From positions 1-64,000 of the forward strand of contig JAHDVK010000004.1 in assembly GCA_023384675.1 (NCBI GenBank): a DNA stretch of 64,000 nt, given 5' to 3'. The position numbers and the translations under genes are program-made. This document shows positions 47,321-57,086 of the stretch, piece after piece. Origin of the DNA: Bryobacteraceae bacterium. Lineage in GTDB: Bacteria > Acidobacteriota > Terriglobia > Bryobacterales > Bryobacteraceae. Every line of letters begins with the position of its first letter. Within the stretch, counting starts at the first letter, position 1. The notes beneath the pieces are model-generated. The model was not told the origin of the DNA. It did no database searches and saw only the letters and a list, made by a program, of their open reading frames with translations.

Positions 47321-48817
47321 TTACGCCAACTGGTGAATCAACCCGTAAATGGGCTTCAGTGTCGGATATAGCACGGAGTACACTTCATAACCGCGCTGGT
47401 ACGCCGCCGACGTATACGGATACGGCACCATTGAGTCGGCCTCCCGCACCGTGTTCGCGCACGCCTCCTCGATGGAAGCGAACGCCCCGGAGCCTGCCAT
47501 CGCCAGCAACGCCGCACCATAGGCCGAGCCTTCCTTGTTCTCCAGCGTTGCGATGCTTACGCCTAGGATGTCGGCCAGCATCTGCCGCCAGAATGTGCTC
47601 CGCGCTCCGCCGCCCGAGGCCCGCACCGTGCTGATCTCCACATTCATGTTCTCCAGAATGCGCAGGCAATCCTTCATGCTGTAGCTCACGCCCTCCAGCA
47701 TCGCCCGCAACATGTCGGCGCGGCTGTGCTTCGCGGTCAGACCGATCCACGCGCCACGCGCGATCGAATCCAGATGCGGCGTGCGCTCGCCCATCAGGTA
47801 CGGCAGCCAGAGAAGACCATGCGACAGTGCGGGCGAAGTGGCTGCCTCCGCCGTCAGCGCGTCATACTCGGCGCCCGGCGCGAGTTGATTCCGGAACCAC
47901 TGCAGACTCAGCCCCGCGCCCTGGGTGACGCCCATCACATGCCACTTGCCCGGCACCGCGTGACAGAAAGTATGCACGCGGCCCTGCGGATCGTACTGCG
48001 GCCGGTCGAGGTAGGCGAACACCACCCCCGAAGTGCCCAGTGTGCAAGACGCCACGCCCGGCCCCACGATGCCGTTGCCGATGCCCGAGGCCGCCTGGTC
48101 GCCCGCGCCGCCCACCACAGGCGTGCCTTCCTTCAATCCCGTTGCCGCGGCCGCGGCGGCGGTCACCGCGCCGGTCACCTCGACGGATTCCTTCAAACCC
48201 GGCAGCAGACCGCCGTCGAGCTTCAACCGCTCCACCATCTCACGCGACCACCGCCGCGTGACCACGTCGAGCAGGCCCGTGCCCGAGGCGTCCGACACCT
48301 CCGTGACGTGCTCGCCGGTCAGCATGAACCGGATATAGTCCTTCGGCAGCAGGAACTTCTTGACGCGCTCGAAGTTCTGCGGCTCGTTGTCGCGCACCCA
48401 CAGCAGTTTGGGCAGCGTAAAGCCGGTGAGCATGGGGTTGGCGGTATGCGCCACCACATTCGCTTTGCCGATAGCCTGGTTGATGGCGTCCACCTGCGGC
48501 TGGCTGCGCTGGTCGCACCAGATCAGCGCCGGGCGCACCACTTGGTTGGCGGCATCGAGCAGCACCAGGCCATGCATCTGGCCCGAAAGCCCGATGGCCT
48601 TGACGTCCTTGCCTTTCGCGCCGGCCTGCTTCAGTACGCCGCGAATCGCCTCCTGCGCGGCGTCCCACCAGTTCTCCGGACGCTGCTCGGCCCACAGCGG
48701 GCGCTCCATCTTCATGTCTTCGTGCGCGGCGGTGCAGGCTGCCTTGAGCGCGCCCTTATCATCCACCAGCAGCGCCCGGCTGCCGCCGGTGCCAATGTCG
48801 ATTCCGAGCCAATACAT
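47321..48817 (-). CDS. xylB: Xylulokinase (FGGY family)
   Basis: 498 residues from ATG 48817. FGGY carbohydrate kinase: LGIDIGTGGSRALLVD at the N-terminus, GLSGQMHGLVLLD (substrate loop), LIWCDQRSQPQ with catalytic-site Asp and Arg, PVVGGAGDQAASGIGNGI, and RASGGGARSTFWRQMLADILG (ATP-binding). Phosphorylates D-xylulose to the 5-phosphate in the pentose route. GGAGG about 12 bases upstream of the start. Follows a ROK kinase by 19 bases, so one operon. Confidence 0.93.
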   Translation of the reverse strand: MYWLGIDIGTGGSRALLVDDKGALKAACTAAHEDMKMERPLWAEQRPENWWDAAQEAIRGVLKQAGAKGKDVKAIGLSGQMHGLVLLDAANQVVRPALIWCDQRSQPQVDAINQAIGKANVVAHTANPMLTGFTLPKLLWVRDNEPQNFERVKKFLLPKDYIRFMLTGEHVTEVSDASGTGLLDVVTRRWSREMVERLKLDGGLLPGLKESVEVTGAVTAAAAAATGLKEGTPVVGGAGDQAASGIGNGIVGPGVASCTLGTSGVVFAYLDRPQYDPQGRVHTFCHAVPGKWHVMGVTQGAGLSLQWFRNQLAPGAEYDALTAEAATSPALSHGLLWLPYLMGERTPHLDSIARGAWIGLTAKHSRADMLRAMLEGVSYSMKDCLRILENMNVEISTVRASGGGARSTFWRQMLADILGVSIATLENKEGSAYGAALLAMAGSGAFASIEEACANTVREADSMVPYPYTSAAYQRGYEVYSVLYPTLKPIYGLIHQLA

Positions 48818-48836
48818 AACGAGGAAGACCTCCCGA

Positions 48837-49793
48837 TCAGAAAAACGCCGGAGCCGGTTCCGGCGGTCCCAGGAACGGCAGACACGCCGCTCCGTATAAT
48901 CCGGCTTCATTGCCCAGCACGGCGGGTTCGATGCGTGTACGCGCGTTCCGGAAGGTGAAGCTGCGCCGCTCCACTTCGCCGAGCATCGCGGGCGCAAACA
49001 ACTCCCACGCCGGCAGCGGGCCGCCGCTCAATAAATACAGCGGCGCGTTGAAAACGTTGATCAGATTGGCCAGCGCGATGCCCAGCGCCCGGCCCATCGA
49101 TGTGAAAATATGGCGTGCTTTTTCGGCATTTTCGCCGTCTCCGGTGGCGATTTCGAACACTTTTCGCGCGCTCAGGTTCTCGCCCAGTTGCAGCAGCCGC
49201 GCCATGGCCGAGATGGCCGTCGCCGACGCGTGTTTTTCGAGGCAGCCGTCGTTGCCGCAACCGCAGGGATTGCCGTCGGGGAACACGGTCATGTGGCCAA
49301 ACTCGCCGGCCATGCCCACCATGCCGTGCAAGATCCGCCCGTCCATGATGATGCCGCCGCCGATGCCCGTGCCCAGCGTCAGCAGGACCAGATCGTTCAC
49401 GTCCCGGCCCGCGCCCAGCCACTTTTCGCCCATCGCGGCGGCGTTGGCGTCGTTTTCCAGAATCACGGGCTTGCCCAACCGCGCGCTGATGTCGTCGCGC
49501 ACGGGAAAACCCTCGAATTGCGGCAGGTTATTCGACCCCACCACCAGGCCTTTCTTGATGTCGATGAAGCCCGGCACCGCCACGCCAACCCCAGCCAGCG
49601 CCTCCCCGCCAAACTGGTCCCGCAGCGAACGAATCGCGCGCACCATGTCCTCGATCACCGCGTCACGGCCCTCTTTCAGATTCGTAAACCCGCCGATTTT
49701 GCCGAGTTCGCGCCCATCGGCGGTGATGGCGGCGGCCCGCAGATTCGTGCCGCCCAGGTCCACCCCGATGGAGTAGCGCGTGCTCTCAGCCAT
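48837..49793 (-). CDS. ROK family sugar kinase (glucokinase-like)
   Basis: 318 residues from ATG 49793. IGVDLGGTNLRAAAI (phosphate 1), GVGVAVPGFID, ENDANAAAMGEKWLG (with the catalytic Asp), LTLGTGIGGGII (phosphate 2) and the ROK zinc site GNPCGCGNDGCLEKHAS are all intact. Family phosphorylates glucose, N-acetylglucosamine or allose in the cytoplasm. No DNA-binding domain, so an enzyme rather than a ROK repressor. First gene of a two-gene unit with xylulokinase. Confidence 0.93.
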   Translation of the reverse strand: MAESTRYSIGVDLGGTNLRAAAITADGRELGKIGGFTNLKEGRDAVIEDMVRAIRSLRDQFGGEALAGVGVAVPGFIDIKKGLVVGSNNLPQFEGFPVRDDISARLGKPVILENDANAAAMGEKWLGAGRDVNDLVLLTLGTGIGGGIIMDGRILHGMVGMAGEFGHMTVFPDGNPCGCGNDGCLEKHASATAISAMARLLQLGENLSARKVFEIATGDGENAEKARHIFTSMGRALGIALANLINVFNAPLYLLSGGPLPAWELFAPAMLGEVERRSFTFRNARTRIEPAVLGNEAGLYGAACLPFLGPPEPAPAFF

Positions 49794-49816
49794 GAGTTCC
49801 AAGGATATCAAACTCC

Positions 49817-51004
49817 TCAGTCCGAATTACCTTCGGCGCTGTCGAGATCCTTCCGCAGCCGCTCCGTCGCCGAAGCCAGATCGGGGGGCTGGAACACGTT
49901 GAACGCGCGGCCGCGCGCCGCTTTCGCGAAGTCCAATACCGTCCCGGTGGTGTACCTGCCAAACGGCGCCAGCGCCAGCGCGAACACCCTCGGTAGCCCC
50001 TCCAGCAGCCCCTCGCTCAACCGCTGCCGCCGTACGCCGTCCCGCCACGCGGGCGTGATGAAGACGTAAGCCTCGGACGGCTCGCCTTTCTCTTTCTCCG
50101 TTGCCAGCAACTGTTCCAGGAACTGCCACTCCGTCGGCCCCGACACTAGCGTTTCATAGTCGATCGTCGCCAGATTCACTTCGCCCAGCACCTGACCCAG
50201 CCGGCGCAACTCGCCTCCGCCGAAACTGCTCGATTCAAACAGCGCCCGCCGCCGTTGCAGGTCGAAAACGACGACGCGCGCCTGGGTGAATCCGCCCCGG
50301 TCGATCGTGTTCAACAGGCTCGCCACCAGCACTCGCCGGTCCCAGAACGACAGGCGCGTGTATGTTCGGCGGCGGAAGGTCGGCGCGGCGTGCAGGAAAA
50401 TCGTGCCGCGCCGTGGCGGCTCCACGCCCGCTGCGGGCCCGCGCCAGGCCATCAGGCTCCGATCGTCGTCCACGTAGCCGGGCTCGATCCCCAGGCTCTC
50501 CGCCCGGGACTCCCGCGCGCGAATCCTCCACGACTTGCGGCACACACGGTCGCCAGCATCCAGCAGCAGCCAGTCCACCTGGTAATCGCCGGGTCCGACT
50601 ATAAACCCGCCTCCCAACTGGAGATAGTTCTGCCGGGACGCCACCGTCTTCTCCGGCAGCTCCGGAACCGGCCAGCGCCGGATGAACCACACCGGCTCCC
50701 CCTCGGGCTTGCGCGGCGTCACGCGGAACACGTTCAACAGCAGCCCCCGCTTCTCCGCCTGAAATTGCCGCAGCGGCACGGTGAACTCGAAGCCGGTGAA
50801 GATCTGGAGGTCGTAGCTGAGCCGCGCGGGCTGCGCCCTGACCTGGCACTCCAGCCGCGGCGCGTTCCGGTCCTTGAAAGCCCGCTCGAATGCTTCGCCC
50901 GTGGGCGCGCCAGCCCTGCCCTTCACGTCGAAACGCATCTGCGCGCCCAGCACTAGGGGCAGAAACAGGAAGGCCGCCGGAAGAAGGCGCAGGCGGAAAA
51001 TCAT
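49817..51004 (-). CDS. Secreted hypothetical protein, acidobacterial VWA-like type
   Basis: 395 residues. Signal peptide (IFRLRLLPAAFLFLPLVLGAQ). The second half resembles the acidobacterial proteins that pair an N-terminal beta region with a von Willebrand A-like fold (ARVVVFDLQRRRALFES, EAYVFITPAWRDGVRRQRL, RVFALALAPFGRYTTGTVLDFAKAARGRAFNVFQPPDL), but the MIDAS D-x-S-x-S is absent. No firm function. It ends 23 bases before the ROK start, the same strand, and may be in one transcription unit. Confidence 0.55.
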   Translation of the reverse strand: MIFRLRLLPAAFLFLPLVLGAQMRFDVKGRAGAPTGEAFERAFKDRNAPRLECQVRAQPARLSYDLQIFTGFEFTVPLRQFQAEKRGLLLNVFRVTPRKPEGEPVWFIRRWPVPELPEKTVASRQNYLQLGGGFIVGPGDYQVDWLLLDAGDRVCRKSWRIRARESRAESLGIEPGYVDDDRSLMAWRGPAAGVEPPRRGTIFLHAAPTFRRRTYTRLSFWDRRVLVASLLNTIDRGGFTQARVVVFDLQRRRALFESSSFGGGELRRLGQVLGEVNLATIDYETLVSGPTEWQFLEQLLATEKEKGEPSEAYVFITPAWRDGVRRQRLSEGLLEGLPRVFALALAPFGRYTTGTVLDFAKAARGRAFNVFQPPDLASATERLRKDLDSAEGNSD

Positions 51005-51041
51005 GCGGTTATTTACAGGCTAACAGACGCGCCCGCCGGGC

Positions 51042-51476
51042 CTAACTCAACAGCGCCAGTACAGCCCGCAGTTCGTCCCGCACCGCCTCGATCCGCGCGG
51101 CATCCGGCGAGGCCGATGCGAACAGCGCCGCCTGGCGCGCGGGCTTCGGCGCCGGCGCGGGCTTCGGGCCCCGCTGCCGCCTTTGCTGCAGGAATCCGCG
51201 CGCACCCTCGATCGTGAACCGCTTCTCGTACAACAGGTGCTTGATTTCCAGCACCAGTTCCACGTCTTTCCGCCGGTACAGGCGCTGGTTCGTGCCCGAT
51301 TTCTTTGGATGCAGAGCCGGAAACTCCGTCTCCCAGAATCGCAACACGTGCTGCTTCACGCCTGTCAGCTTGCTGACATCGCCGATCCGGAAATACAGCC
51401 GGTTCGGGATTTCGGGCGTCGGGACGCGGGCCGGAGCCGCTGCGGTGGCCATCGGTTCAATCCGTCTGCCTGACAT
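51042..51476 (-). CDS. MerR family transcriptional regulator
   Basis: 144 residues from ATG 51476. MerR-type winged helix: [66 protein letters not shown] is described here by its parts, [18 protein letters not shown] (recognition helix) and [13 protein letters not shown] (wing), followed by a Pro/Ala-rich linker and a short C-terminal helix ([12 protein letters not shown]). No effector cysteines. Diverges from rlmB, with the region between carrying a 16-bp palindrome and a CATGGTAA repeat near its own start. Confidence 0.87.
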   Translation of the reverse strand: MSGRRIEPMATAAAPARVPTPEIPNRLYFRIGDVSKLTGVKQHVLRFWETEFPALHPKKSGTNQRLYRRKDVELVLEIKHLLYEKRFTIEGARGFLQQRRQRGPKPAPAPKPARQAALFASASPDAARIEAVRDELRAVLALLS

Positions 51477-51545
51477 GGTAATCAAAGCCTCCGCCGGGGT
51501 CAACCATTTCCCACAGGAAATGTTTGAAACACCCGCCCGCCTCTT

Positions 51546-51561
51546 CGCTACCATGGTAGCG
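51546..51561. promoter_or_regulatory. 16-bp perfect palindrome at rlmB start
   Basis: CGCTACCATGGTAGCG is a perfect inverted repeat ending two bases before the rlmB ATG. It lies 70 bases upstream of the MerR-type gene, so it could be that regulator's operator, or a structure blocking rlmB translation. Prediction only. Confidence 0.45.
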
Positions 51562-51563
51562 CC

Positions 51564-52283
51564 ATGACTCCCCTGGCTGGGATCCACCCCGTGCGCGAGG
51601 CTCTGCGCGCCGGACAACCACTCGATCGCGTCCATATCGCGCGCGAAGCCCACGGTCCGCGCCTCGAGGAGATCGTCGCGCTCTGCCGCGAACGCAAAAT
51701 CCCCGTCCGGTTCGAAGCGCGCGCCGCTCTGGACCGAATCGTCAAGAACTTGCCCCACCAGGGCGTGGTGGCGTTTGTCACCGCCCAGAAGTATTTCTCC
51801 TTAAACGACTTTCTCGATCGGGACGGCCTGCTGGTGGTTCTGGATGGCGTGGAGGACCCGCACAATTTGGGGGCCGTCATTCGCACCGCTCACGCCGCCG
51901 GAGCCTTGGGCGTCGTCATCCCCGAACGCCGCGCCGCGGGCCTCACCGAGACCGTCGCCAAGGCCGCCGCGGGCGCCCTGGCGCTGCTGCCCGTGATCCG
52001 TGTAACAAATATCAATCGCGCACTCGAAACGCTGAAAGAAAGTGGTTTTTGGATCTTCGGACTGGATGAGCGCGGCACACAGCTTCACACTGAAGCCGAT
52101 TTCGGCGCCCGGGCGGCCGTCGTGCTGGGGGGGGAAGGCGCCGGGTTGCATGCCCAGGTCCGCAAACAGTGCGATTTTCTGCTGCGGATTCCCATGGCGG
52201 GCCAGATTGCATCGTTGAACGTCTCGGTGGCGGCGGGCGTGGTGCTGTTCGAGTGGCGGCGCCGCGCCGGGTTTCCGGGCTGA
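51564..52283 (+). CDS. rlmB: 23S rRNA (guanosine-2'-O)-methyltransferase RlmB-like, SPOUT family
   Basis: 239 residues. N-terminal substrate-binding domain ([10 protein letters not shown] ... [21 protein letters not shown]), then the SpoU methylase: [28 protein letters not shown] (motif 1 with N and R), and [45 protein letters not shown] (motifs 2 and 3 knot) are seen in pieces. Modifies G2251 in 23S rRNA in characterised members; the exact site here is inferred. First gene of a seven-gene co-directional run. Confidence 0.92.
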   Translation: MTPLAGIHPVREALRAGQPLDRVHIAREAHGPRLEEIVALCRERKIPVRFEARAALDRIVKNLPHQGVVAFVTAQKYFSLNDFLDRDGLLVVLDGVEDPHNLGAVIRTAHAAGALGVVIPERRAAGLTETVAKAAAGALALLPVIRVTNINRALETLKESGFWIFGLDERGTQLHTEADFGARAAVVLGGEGAGLHAQVRKQCDFLLRIPMAGQIASLNVSVAAGVVLFEWRRRAGFPG

Positions 52284-52306
52284 AAGTCACGGTACAATCG
52301 GGTTTC

Positions 52307-53989
52307 ATGCGCACCCGGTGGGTTGTGTTCGTTCTTCTGGCCTGCTGCGCGGTGGTGTCCGCGCGCGAGCCGGTGCGGACGCGCTCGGCCATGGTGGTGG
52401 CGCAGGAACCGCACGCCGCCGATGTGGGCGTCGAGGTGCTGCGTGGGGGCGGCAATGCGGTGGACGCGGCCGTCGCAGTGGCCTTCGCCCTCGCCGTTAC
52501 CCATCCTTCGGCCGGAAATCTAGGCGGAGGAGGCTTTTTGCTGCTGCGCCAGCCCGATGGAAAGGCCGCCTTTTTCGACTTCCGCGAACGCGCGCCCGCG
52601 GCGGCTTCCCGCGACATGTACCTGGACCGCAACGGCGAGGTGACCCGCGAGAGCCGCGTCGGATGGCGCGCGGCGGGCGTGCCCGGCACGGTTCGCGGCC
52701 TCGAACTGGCGCACCGGAAGTTCGGCTCCAAACCCTGGTCAGAATTGCTCCGGCCGGCCATCGAATTCGCCGAAAAGGGCGTGGAATTGAGCTGGGCCGA
52801 AGCCCGGTCGATGTGCAACGCGAAGGGCCTGATGGGCGGGTTCCCTGAATCGCTCCGCATCTTCCTCAAGGGCGGCGCATGCTGGGAGCCCGGCGAACGG
52901 CTGGTGCAGCCGGAACTCGCCGCCGTGCTCAAACGGATTGCGAAGCACGGCGCAAGCGACTTCTATGAAGGCGAAACGGCCCGGATTCTCGCCGAGGTAT
53001 CGAAAAAACACGGGGGGTTGATTACGCTGGAGGACCTGCGCGTCTACCGCGCCATCGAGCGCGAACCCCTGCGCGGCAGCTACAAGGGTTACGACATCCT
53101 TACCGCGCCGCCGCCTTCGTCCGGCGGCATCGGCCTGCTCCAGATGCTGTACATGCTCGAAGGCACGGGCTACGAAAAGCCGGGCGCGGGCTCGGCCGCC
53201 GCGTCCCATTACCTGGCCGAGGTGATGCGCCGCTACTACGCGGACCGCGCCGAATACCTGGGGGATCCGGACTTCGTCAAAATCTCATTGCAGGGCCTGC
53301 TCAGCCGCGCTTACGCCGCCGCCCGCCGCGCTTCGATCCGCCCGGACCGCGCCACGCCCAGCGACGAACTCGGCGCAGGCGCGCCGGCCGACTATGAGAG
53401 CGAGGAGACCACGCACTTCAATGTGGTGGACCCTCGCGGCGCGGCTGTCGCCTTCACTTACACCATCAACGGGAGCTACGGCAACGGCGTCACCGTGCCC
53501 CGCCTCGGCTTCCTGCTGAACAACGAAATGGACGATTTCGCGGCCAAGCCCGGCACGCCCAACATGTTCGGCCTTGTGCAGGGCGAAGTGAACGCCATCC
53601 AGCCGTTCAAACGGCCTCTTTCGTCGATGACCCCCACCATCGTTTCGCGCGATGGAAAGCTCTTCCTGCTTCTGGGCGCGCCGGGCGGCGCGCGCATCAT
53701 CACGGGCGTCACCCAGGTGCTGCTCAACGTGCTCGACTTCGGCATGACCGTGCAGCAGGCCGTGGACCAGCCCCGCCTGCACCATCAATGGCGTCCGGAC
53801 ACGCTCTATCTCGAACGCGGCTTTTCTCCCGATACCCGCGCGCTGCTCGAACAGCGCGGGCATAAACTCCAGGACATCACCACCGTCGCCAGCGTGGAAG
53901 CGATCCTGATCGGACCTTCGCCCGACGGGCGCGTCTGGCTGCAGGGCGCGCGGAACGGACGCAGCGCCGGGAAAGCAGCCGGTTTTTAA
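52307..53989 (+). CDS. ggt: Gamma-glutamyltranspeptidase
   Basis: 560 residues from ATG 52307 with signal peptide (WVVFVLLACCAVVSA). Ntn-hydrolase that self-cleaves before Thr368 in EETTHFNVVD, the nucleophile; NLGGGGFLLLRQPDG and SSMTPTIV (substrate site), and LLGAPGGARIITGVTQVLLNVLDFGMT are typical. Transfers or hydrolyses gamma-glutamyl groups (glutathione) in the periplasm. TACAAT ends eight bases before the ATG, so the message may be leaderless. In a run with rlmB 23 bases upstream and an isomerase six bases downstream. Confidence 0.94.
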   Translation: MRTRWVVFVLLACCAVVSAREPVRTRSAMVVAQEPHAADVGVEVLRGGGNAVDAAVAVAFALAVTHPSAGNLGGGGFLLLRQPDGKAAFFDFRERAPAAASRDMYLDRNGEVTRESRVGWRAAGVPGTVRGLELAHRKFGSKPWSELLRPAIEFAEKGVELSWAEARSMCNAKGLMGGFPESLRIFLKGGACWEPGERLVQPELAAVLKRIAKHGASDFYEGETARILAEVSKKHGGLITLEDLRVYRAIEREPLRGSYKGYDILTAPPPSSGGIGLLQMLYMLEGTGYEKPGAGSAAASHYLAEVMRRYYADRAEYLGDPDFVKISLQGLLSRAYAAARRASIRPDRATPSDELGAGAPADYESEETTHFNVVDPRGAAVAFTYTINGSYGNGVTVPRLGFLLNNEMDDFAAKPGTPNMFGLVQGEVNAIQPFKRPLSSMTPTIVSRDGKLFLLLGAPGGARIITGVTQVLLNVLDFGMTVQQAVDQPRLHHQWRPDTLYLERGFSPDTRALLEQRGHKLQDITTVASVEAILIGPSPDGRVWLQGARNGRSAGKAAGF

Positions 53990-53995
53990 CCACCC

Positions 53996-54826
53996 ATGCA
54001 ACGAGCACTCTCCACCCATCTGATCGTCGGCCACCGGCTGAATACCGTGTGGCTCGAGCGGATCCACGGCGCAGGCTTCCCGCTGGTCGAAATCTTCTGC
54101 GCGCGCCAGCACCTGGACTACCACAATAAGGAACAGGTGGGCGAACTCGCCTGCTGGTTCGCCGACTCGAAGCTCAAGCTGCACTCGCTGCATTCGCCCA
54201 TGTACAACGATGACGTTTGGGGCCGCACCGGGCCGGGCGCGGTCGTCAGCATCACCGAACCCTCGAAACCCCGGCGGCTCGAAAGCGTGGACGAAATCAA
54301 GCGCGCGCTCGAAGTGGCCGAGAAAATCCCCTGCCGCTACCTGATCCAGCACGTCGGCGTGGGCGGCGAGGAGTATAGCGACGCGGCAGTGGAGGCGGCT
54401 TTCCGGGCGCTCGAGGAGATCTCGCTGTTCGCCCGCCACCGAGGCGTGGAAGTGCTGCTCGAAAACATTCCCAACGCGCTTTCGAGCGCCGAACGGCTCA
54501 ACTATTTCCTCAACACCACACACCTCGACCTCGGCGTCTGCCTCGATACCGGCCACGCCAATATGCACGAGGGCGTGGCCAAAGCTTTCGAGATCCTCGG
54601 CCCGCGCATCCGGTCTACCCACATCCACGACAACAACGGCGTGGACGACGTCCATCTCTATCCGCTGCTCGCCAAGGGCGGCTCCATCGACTGGCCCGAG
54701 TCGATGAAACTGCTGCGGAGCCGCGCCGAACAGTATCCGCTTCTGCTCGAACTGCGCGAAGCGCCCGATTTCCCGAACGCGCTCGATTCCGCGCGCGAAG
54801 CGATTGACCGTCTGGAGAACCTCTGA
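53996..54826 (+). CDS. Sugar phosphate isomerase/epimerase-like TIM-barrel protein
   Basis: 276 residues. Xylose-isomerase-like (AP2Ec) barrel: [52 protein letters not shown] (metal-ligand Glu), [44 protein letters not shown] and LLLELREAP carry the expected His/Glu/Asp ligands. No leader, so cytoplasmic, unlike the RR-leader relative at 16091. Sits between ggt and asnS with gaps of six and four bases. Substrate unknown. Confidence 0.85.
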   Translation: MQRALSTHLIVGHRLNTVWLERIHGAGFPLVEIFCARQHLDYHNKEQVGELACWFADSKLKLHSLHSPMYNDDVWGRTGPGAVVSITEPSKPRRLESVDEIKRALEVAEKIPCRYLIQHVGVGGEEYSDAAVEAAFRALEEISLFARHRGVEVLLENIPNALSSAERLNYFLNTTHLDLGVCLDTGHANMHEGVAKAFEILGPRIRSTHIHDNNGVDDVHLYPLLAKGGSIDWPESMKLLRSRAEQYPLLLELREAPDFPNALDSAREAIDRLENL

Positions 54827-54830
54827 CCTC

Positions 54831-56144
54831 ATGTCCGCCATCCCCCGCATCACCATCGCCGAGGCCGGCCGCCACGCAGGCGAGACCGTCGAACTCGCCG
54901 GCTGGCTTTACAACCTCCGCAAGTCCGGAAAAATCATCTTTCCCCAGGTCCGCGACGGCTCCGGCATCATGCAGTGCGTCTGCGTGAAAGCGCAAGTCGA
55001 TGAAGCGCTGTTCGAAACGCTCAAGAACCTGACCCAGGAATCCTCGCTGCTGATCCGCGGCTCCATCCGTGCGGAACCGCGCGCCCCGGGCGGCTATGAG
55101 CTTGACGTGACAGGAGCCGAAGTGGTCCAGCGTGTGCCCGAAGAGCGGCCCTACCCCATCACGCCCAAGGAGCACGGCACCGAGTTCCTGTTCGACCACC
55201 GCCACCTCCACCTGCGCAGCCGGCGCCAGCACGCCATCTTGCGCGTGCGCCACGAAGTCATCAAGGCCATCCGCGATTACTTCGATTCCAACGGATTCAC
55301 GCTGGTGGATTGCCCCATCTTCACGCCCGCCGCGTGCGAAGGCACCACCACGCTGTTCGAGGTGGATTACTTCGAGGACGAGAAGGTCTTCCTCACGCAG
55401 TCCGGCCAGCTCTATAACGAGGCCACCGCGATGGCCTTCGGCAAGACCTATTGCTTCGGTCCCACGTTTCGCGCCGAAAAGTCGAAAACCCGCCGCCACC
55501 TCACCGAATTCTGGATGGTGGAGCCGGAGATGGCCTACGCCACGCTCGACGACGTGAAGCGGGTTTCCGAAGAGCTGATCTGCTTCCTGGTTTCGCGGGT
55601 GCTCGAGAACCGCCAGGCCGAACTCACCGTGCTCGAACGCGACATTGCGAAGCTCGAAGCCGTGAAAGCGCCGTTCCCGCGCATCAGCTACGACGAGGCG
55701 GTGGAAACCCTGCGCAAAAAGGGCAGCGAAATCGAGTGGGGCGGCGACTTCGGCGGCACCGACGAAACGCTGCTCAGCGAAGACTACGACCGTCCCGTGA
55801 TGGTGGACCGCTTCCCCTCGCAGATCAAAGCCTTCTATTTTGAGCCCGACCCCGAGCGGCCCGAACTCGCGCTCGGCGTGGACGTGATCGCCAGCGAAGG
55901 CTACGGCGAAATCGTCGGCGGCGGCCAGCGCATCTATTCGCTGGAACTGCTTGAGCAGCGGCTGCGTGAGCATAACCTCCCGGCGGAAGCGTTCGAATGG
56001 TATCTCGACCTGCGCCGGTTCGGCGGCGTGCCGCATGCCGGTTTCGGGATGGGCGTGGAGCGCGCCGTCGCGTGGCTGTGCGGTCTGGACCACATCCGCG
56101 AAACCATCGCGTTTCCGCGCATGCTCTACCGCACGCGGCCTTAG
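54831..56144 (+). CDS. asnS: Asparaginyl-tRNA synthetase
   Basis: 437 residues from ATG 54831. N-terminal OB anticodon-binding domain ([26 protein letters not shown]), then class II catalytic core: motif 2 [28 protein letters not shown] and motif 3 [16 protein letters not shown]. The amino-acid-binding sequence and [13 protein letters not shown] style match AsnRS rather than AspRS, which has FRDEDLRADRQPEF. Charges tRNA-Asn in the cytoplasm. Cotranscribed within the seven-gene run. Confidence 0.95.
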   Translation: MSAIPRITIAEAGRHAGETVELAGWLYNLRKSGKIIFPQVRDGSGIMQCVCVKAQVDEALFETLKNLTQESSLLIRGSIRAEPRAPGGYELDVTGAEVVQRVPEERPYPITPKEHGTEFLFDHRHLHLRSRRQHAILRVRHEVIKAIRDYFDSNGFTLVDCPIFTPAACEGTTTLFEVDYFEDEKVFLTQSGQLYNEATAMAFGKTYCFGPTFRAEKSKTRRHLTEFWMVEPEMAYATLDDVKRVSEELICFLVSRVLENRQAELTVLERDIAKLEAVKAPFPRISYDEAVETLRKKGSEIEWGGDFGGTDETLLSEDYDRPVMVDRFPSQIKAFYFEPDPERPELALGVDVIASEGYGEIVGGGQRIYSLELLEQRLREHNLPAEAFEWYLDLRRFGGVPHAGFGMGVERAVAWLCGLDHIRETIAFPRMLYRTRP

Positions 56145-56150
56145 GAGAGA

Positions 56151-57086
56151 ATGAAGATGCCCAGGACCAAACCGGCGCGGCCCTCGGTGGCCATTCTCGG
56201 GGCTCCTCTCGACCTCGGCGCGGGACGCCGCGGCGTGGACATGGGCCCTTCGGCGCTGCGCGTGGCGGGCCTCGGTCCAAAACTCGCCGAACTCGGCTTC
56301 CGCGTCGAGGATCTAGGGAACATCAACGTCGAACAGCAGGAATCCTCCCAGCCCGGTCCCCGCTCGGCCCGGTACCTGCCGGCCATCGCCGCCTCTTGCC
56401 GGGATCTCGCCGAACGGGTAAAAGCGGTGGTTGAGAACGGTAAAATTCCCCTGGTCCTGGGCGGCGATCATTCGCTCGCCGTGGGCACGGTGAGCGGCGC
56501 ATCGGCGGCCTTTCGGGCGCGCGGCGAGCGGCTCGGCGTGGTCTGGATGGACGCGCACACCGACATGAATACGCCCCGTACGTCGCCTTCGGGCAACGTG
56601 CACGGGATGCCGCTGGCCTGCATCGTCGGCACGGGACCACGCGAGCTGACCCACATCTTCGGCTATGCGCCCAAGGTGGCTCCGCGCAACGTGGCGCTGG
56701 TCGGCATCCGCGATGTGGACCTCGACGAACGCCCCCTGGTCAGGAAGTCCGGGGTGCGTGTGTTCACCATGCGAGACATCGATGAACGCGGCATGAAGGC
56801 CGTGATGGCCGACGCGCTCGCCGTGGCCAACGACGGCACGGCGGGCTTCCATCTCTCGCTCGACATGGATGGCGTGGACCCGCGCGAGGCCCCCGGCGTC
56901 GGCACGCCGGTCCGCGGCGGCTTCAGCTATCGCGAGGCGCACCTCGCGATGGAAATGGCCGCCGATACGCACCGCATGCGCACGATGGAGGTGGTGGAAG
57001 TGAATCCCGTGATCGACGAGGCCAACCGCACGGCGCTGCTGGCCGTGGAACTCGCGCTCTCCGCGCTGGGGAAGACGATCCTGTGA
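56151..57086 (+). CDS. rocF: Arginase
   Basis: 311 residues, an ureohydrolase with Mn-site motifs LGGDHSLAVG, WMDAHTDMNTP and LSLDMDGVDPREAPGVGTP, and a GNVHGMPLA loop that typifies arginase rather than agmatinase. Splits arginine to ornithine and urea. No transmembrane parts or leader. GGAGA before the ATG; overlaps ddl as GTGA (57083-57086). Confidence 0.93.
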   Translation: MKMPRTKPARPSVAILGAPLDLGAGRRGVDMGPSALRVAGLGPKLAELGFRVEDLGNINVEQQESSQPGPRSARYLPAIAASCRDLAERVKAVVENGKIPLVLGGDHSLAVGTVSGASAAFRARGERLGVVWMDAHTDMNTPRTSPSGNVHGMPLACIVGTGPRELTHIFGYAPKVAPRNVALVGIRDVDLDERPLVRKSGVRVFTMRDIDERGMKAVMADALAVANDGTAGFHLSLDMDGVDPREAPGVGTPVRGGFSYREAHLAMEMAADTHRMRTMEVVEVNPVIDEANRTALLAVELALSALGKTIL

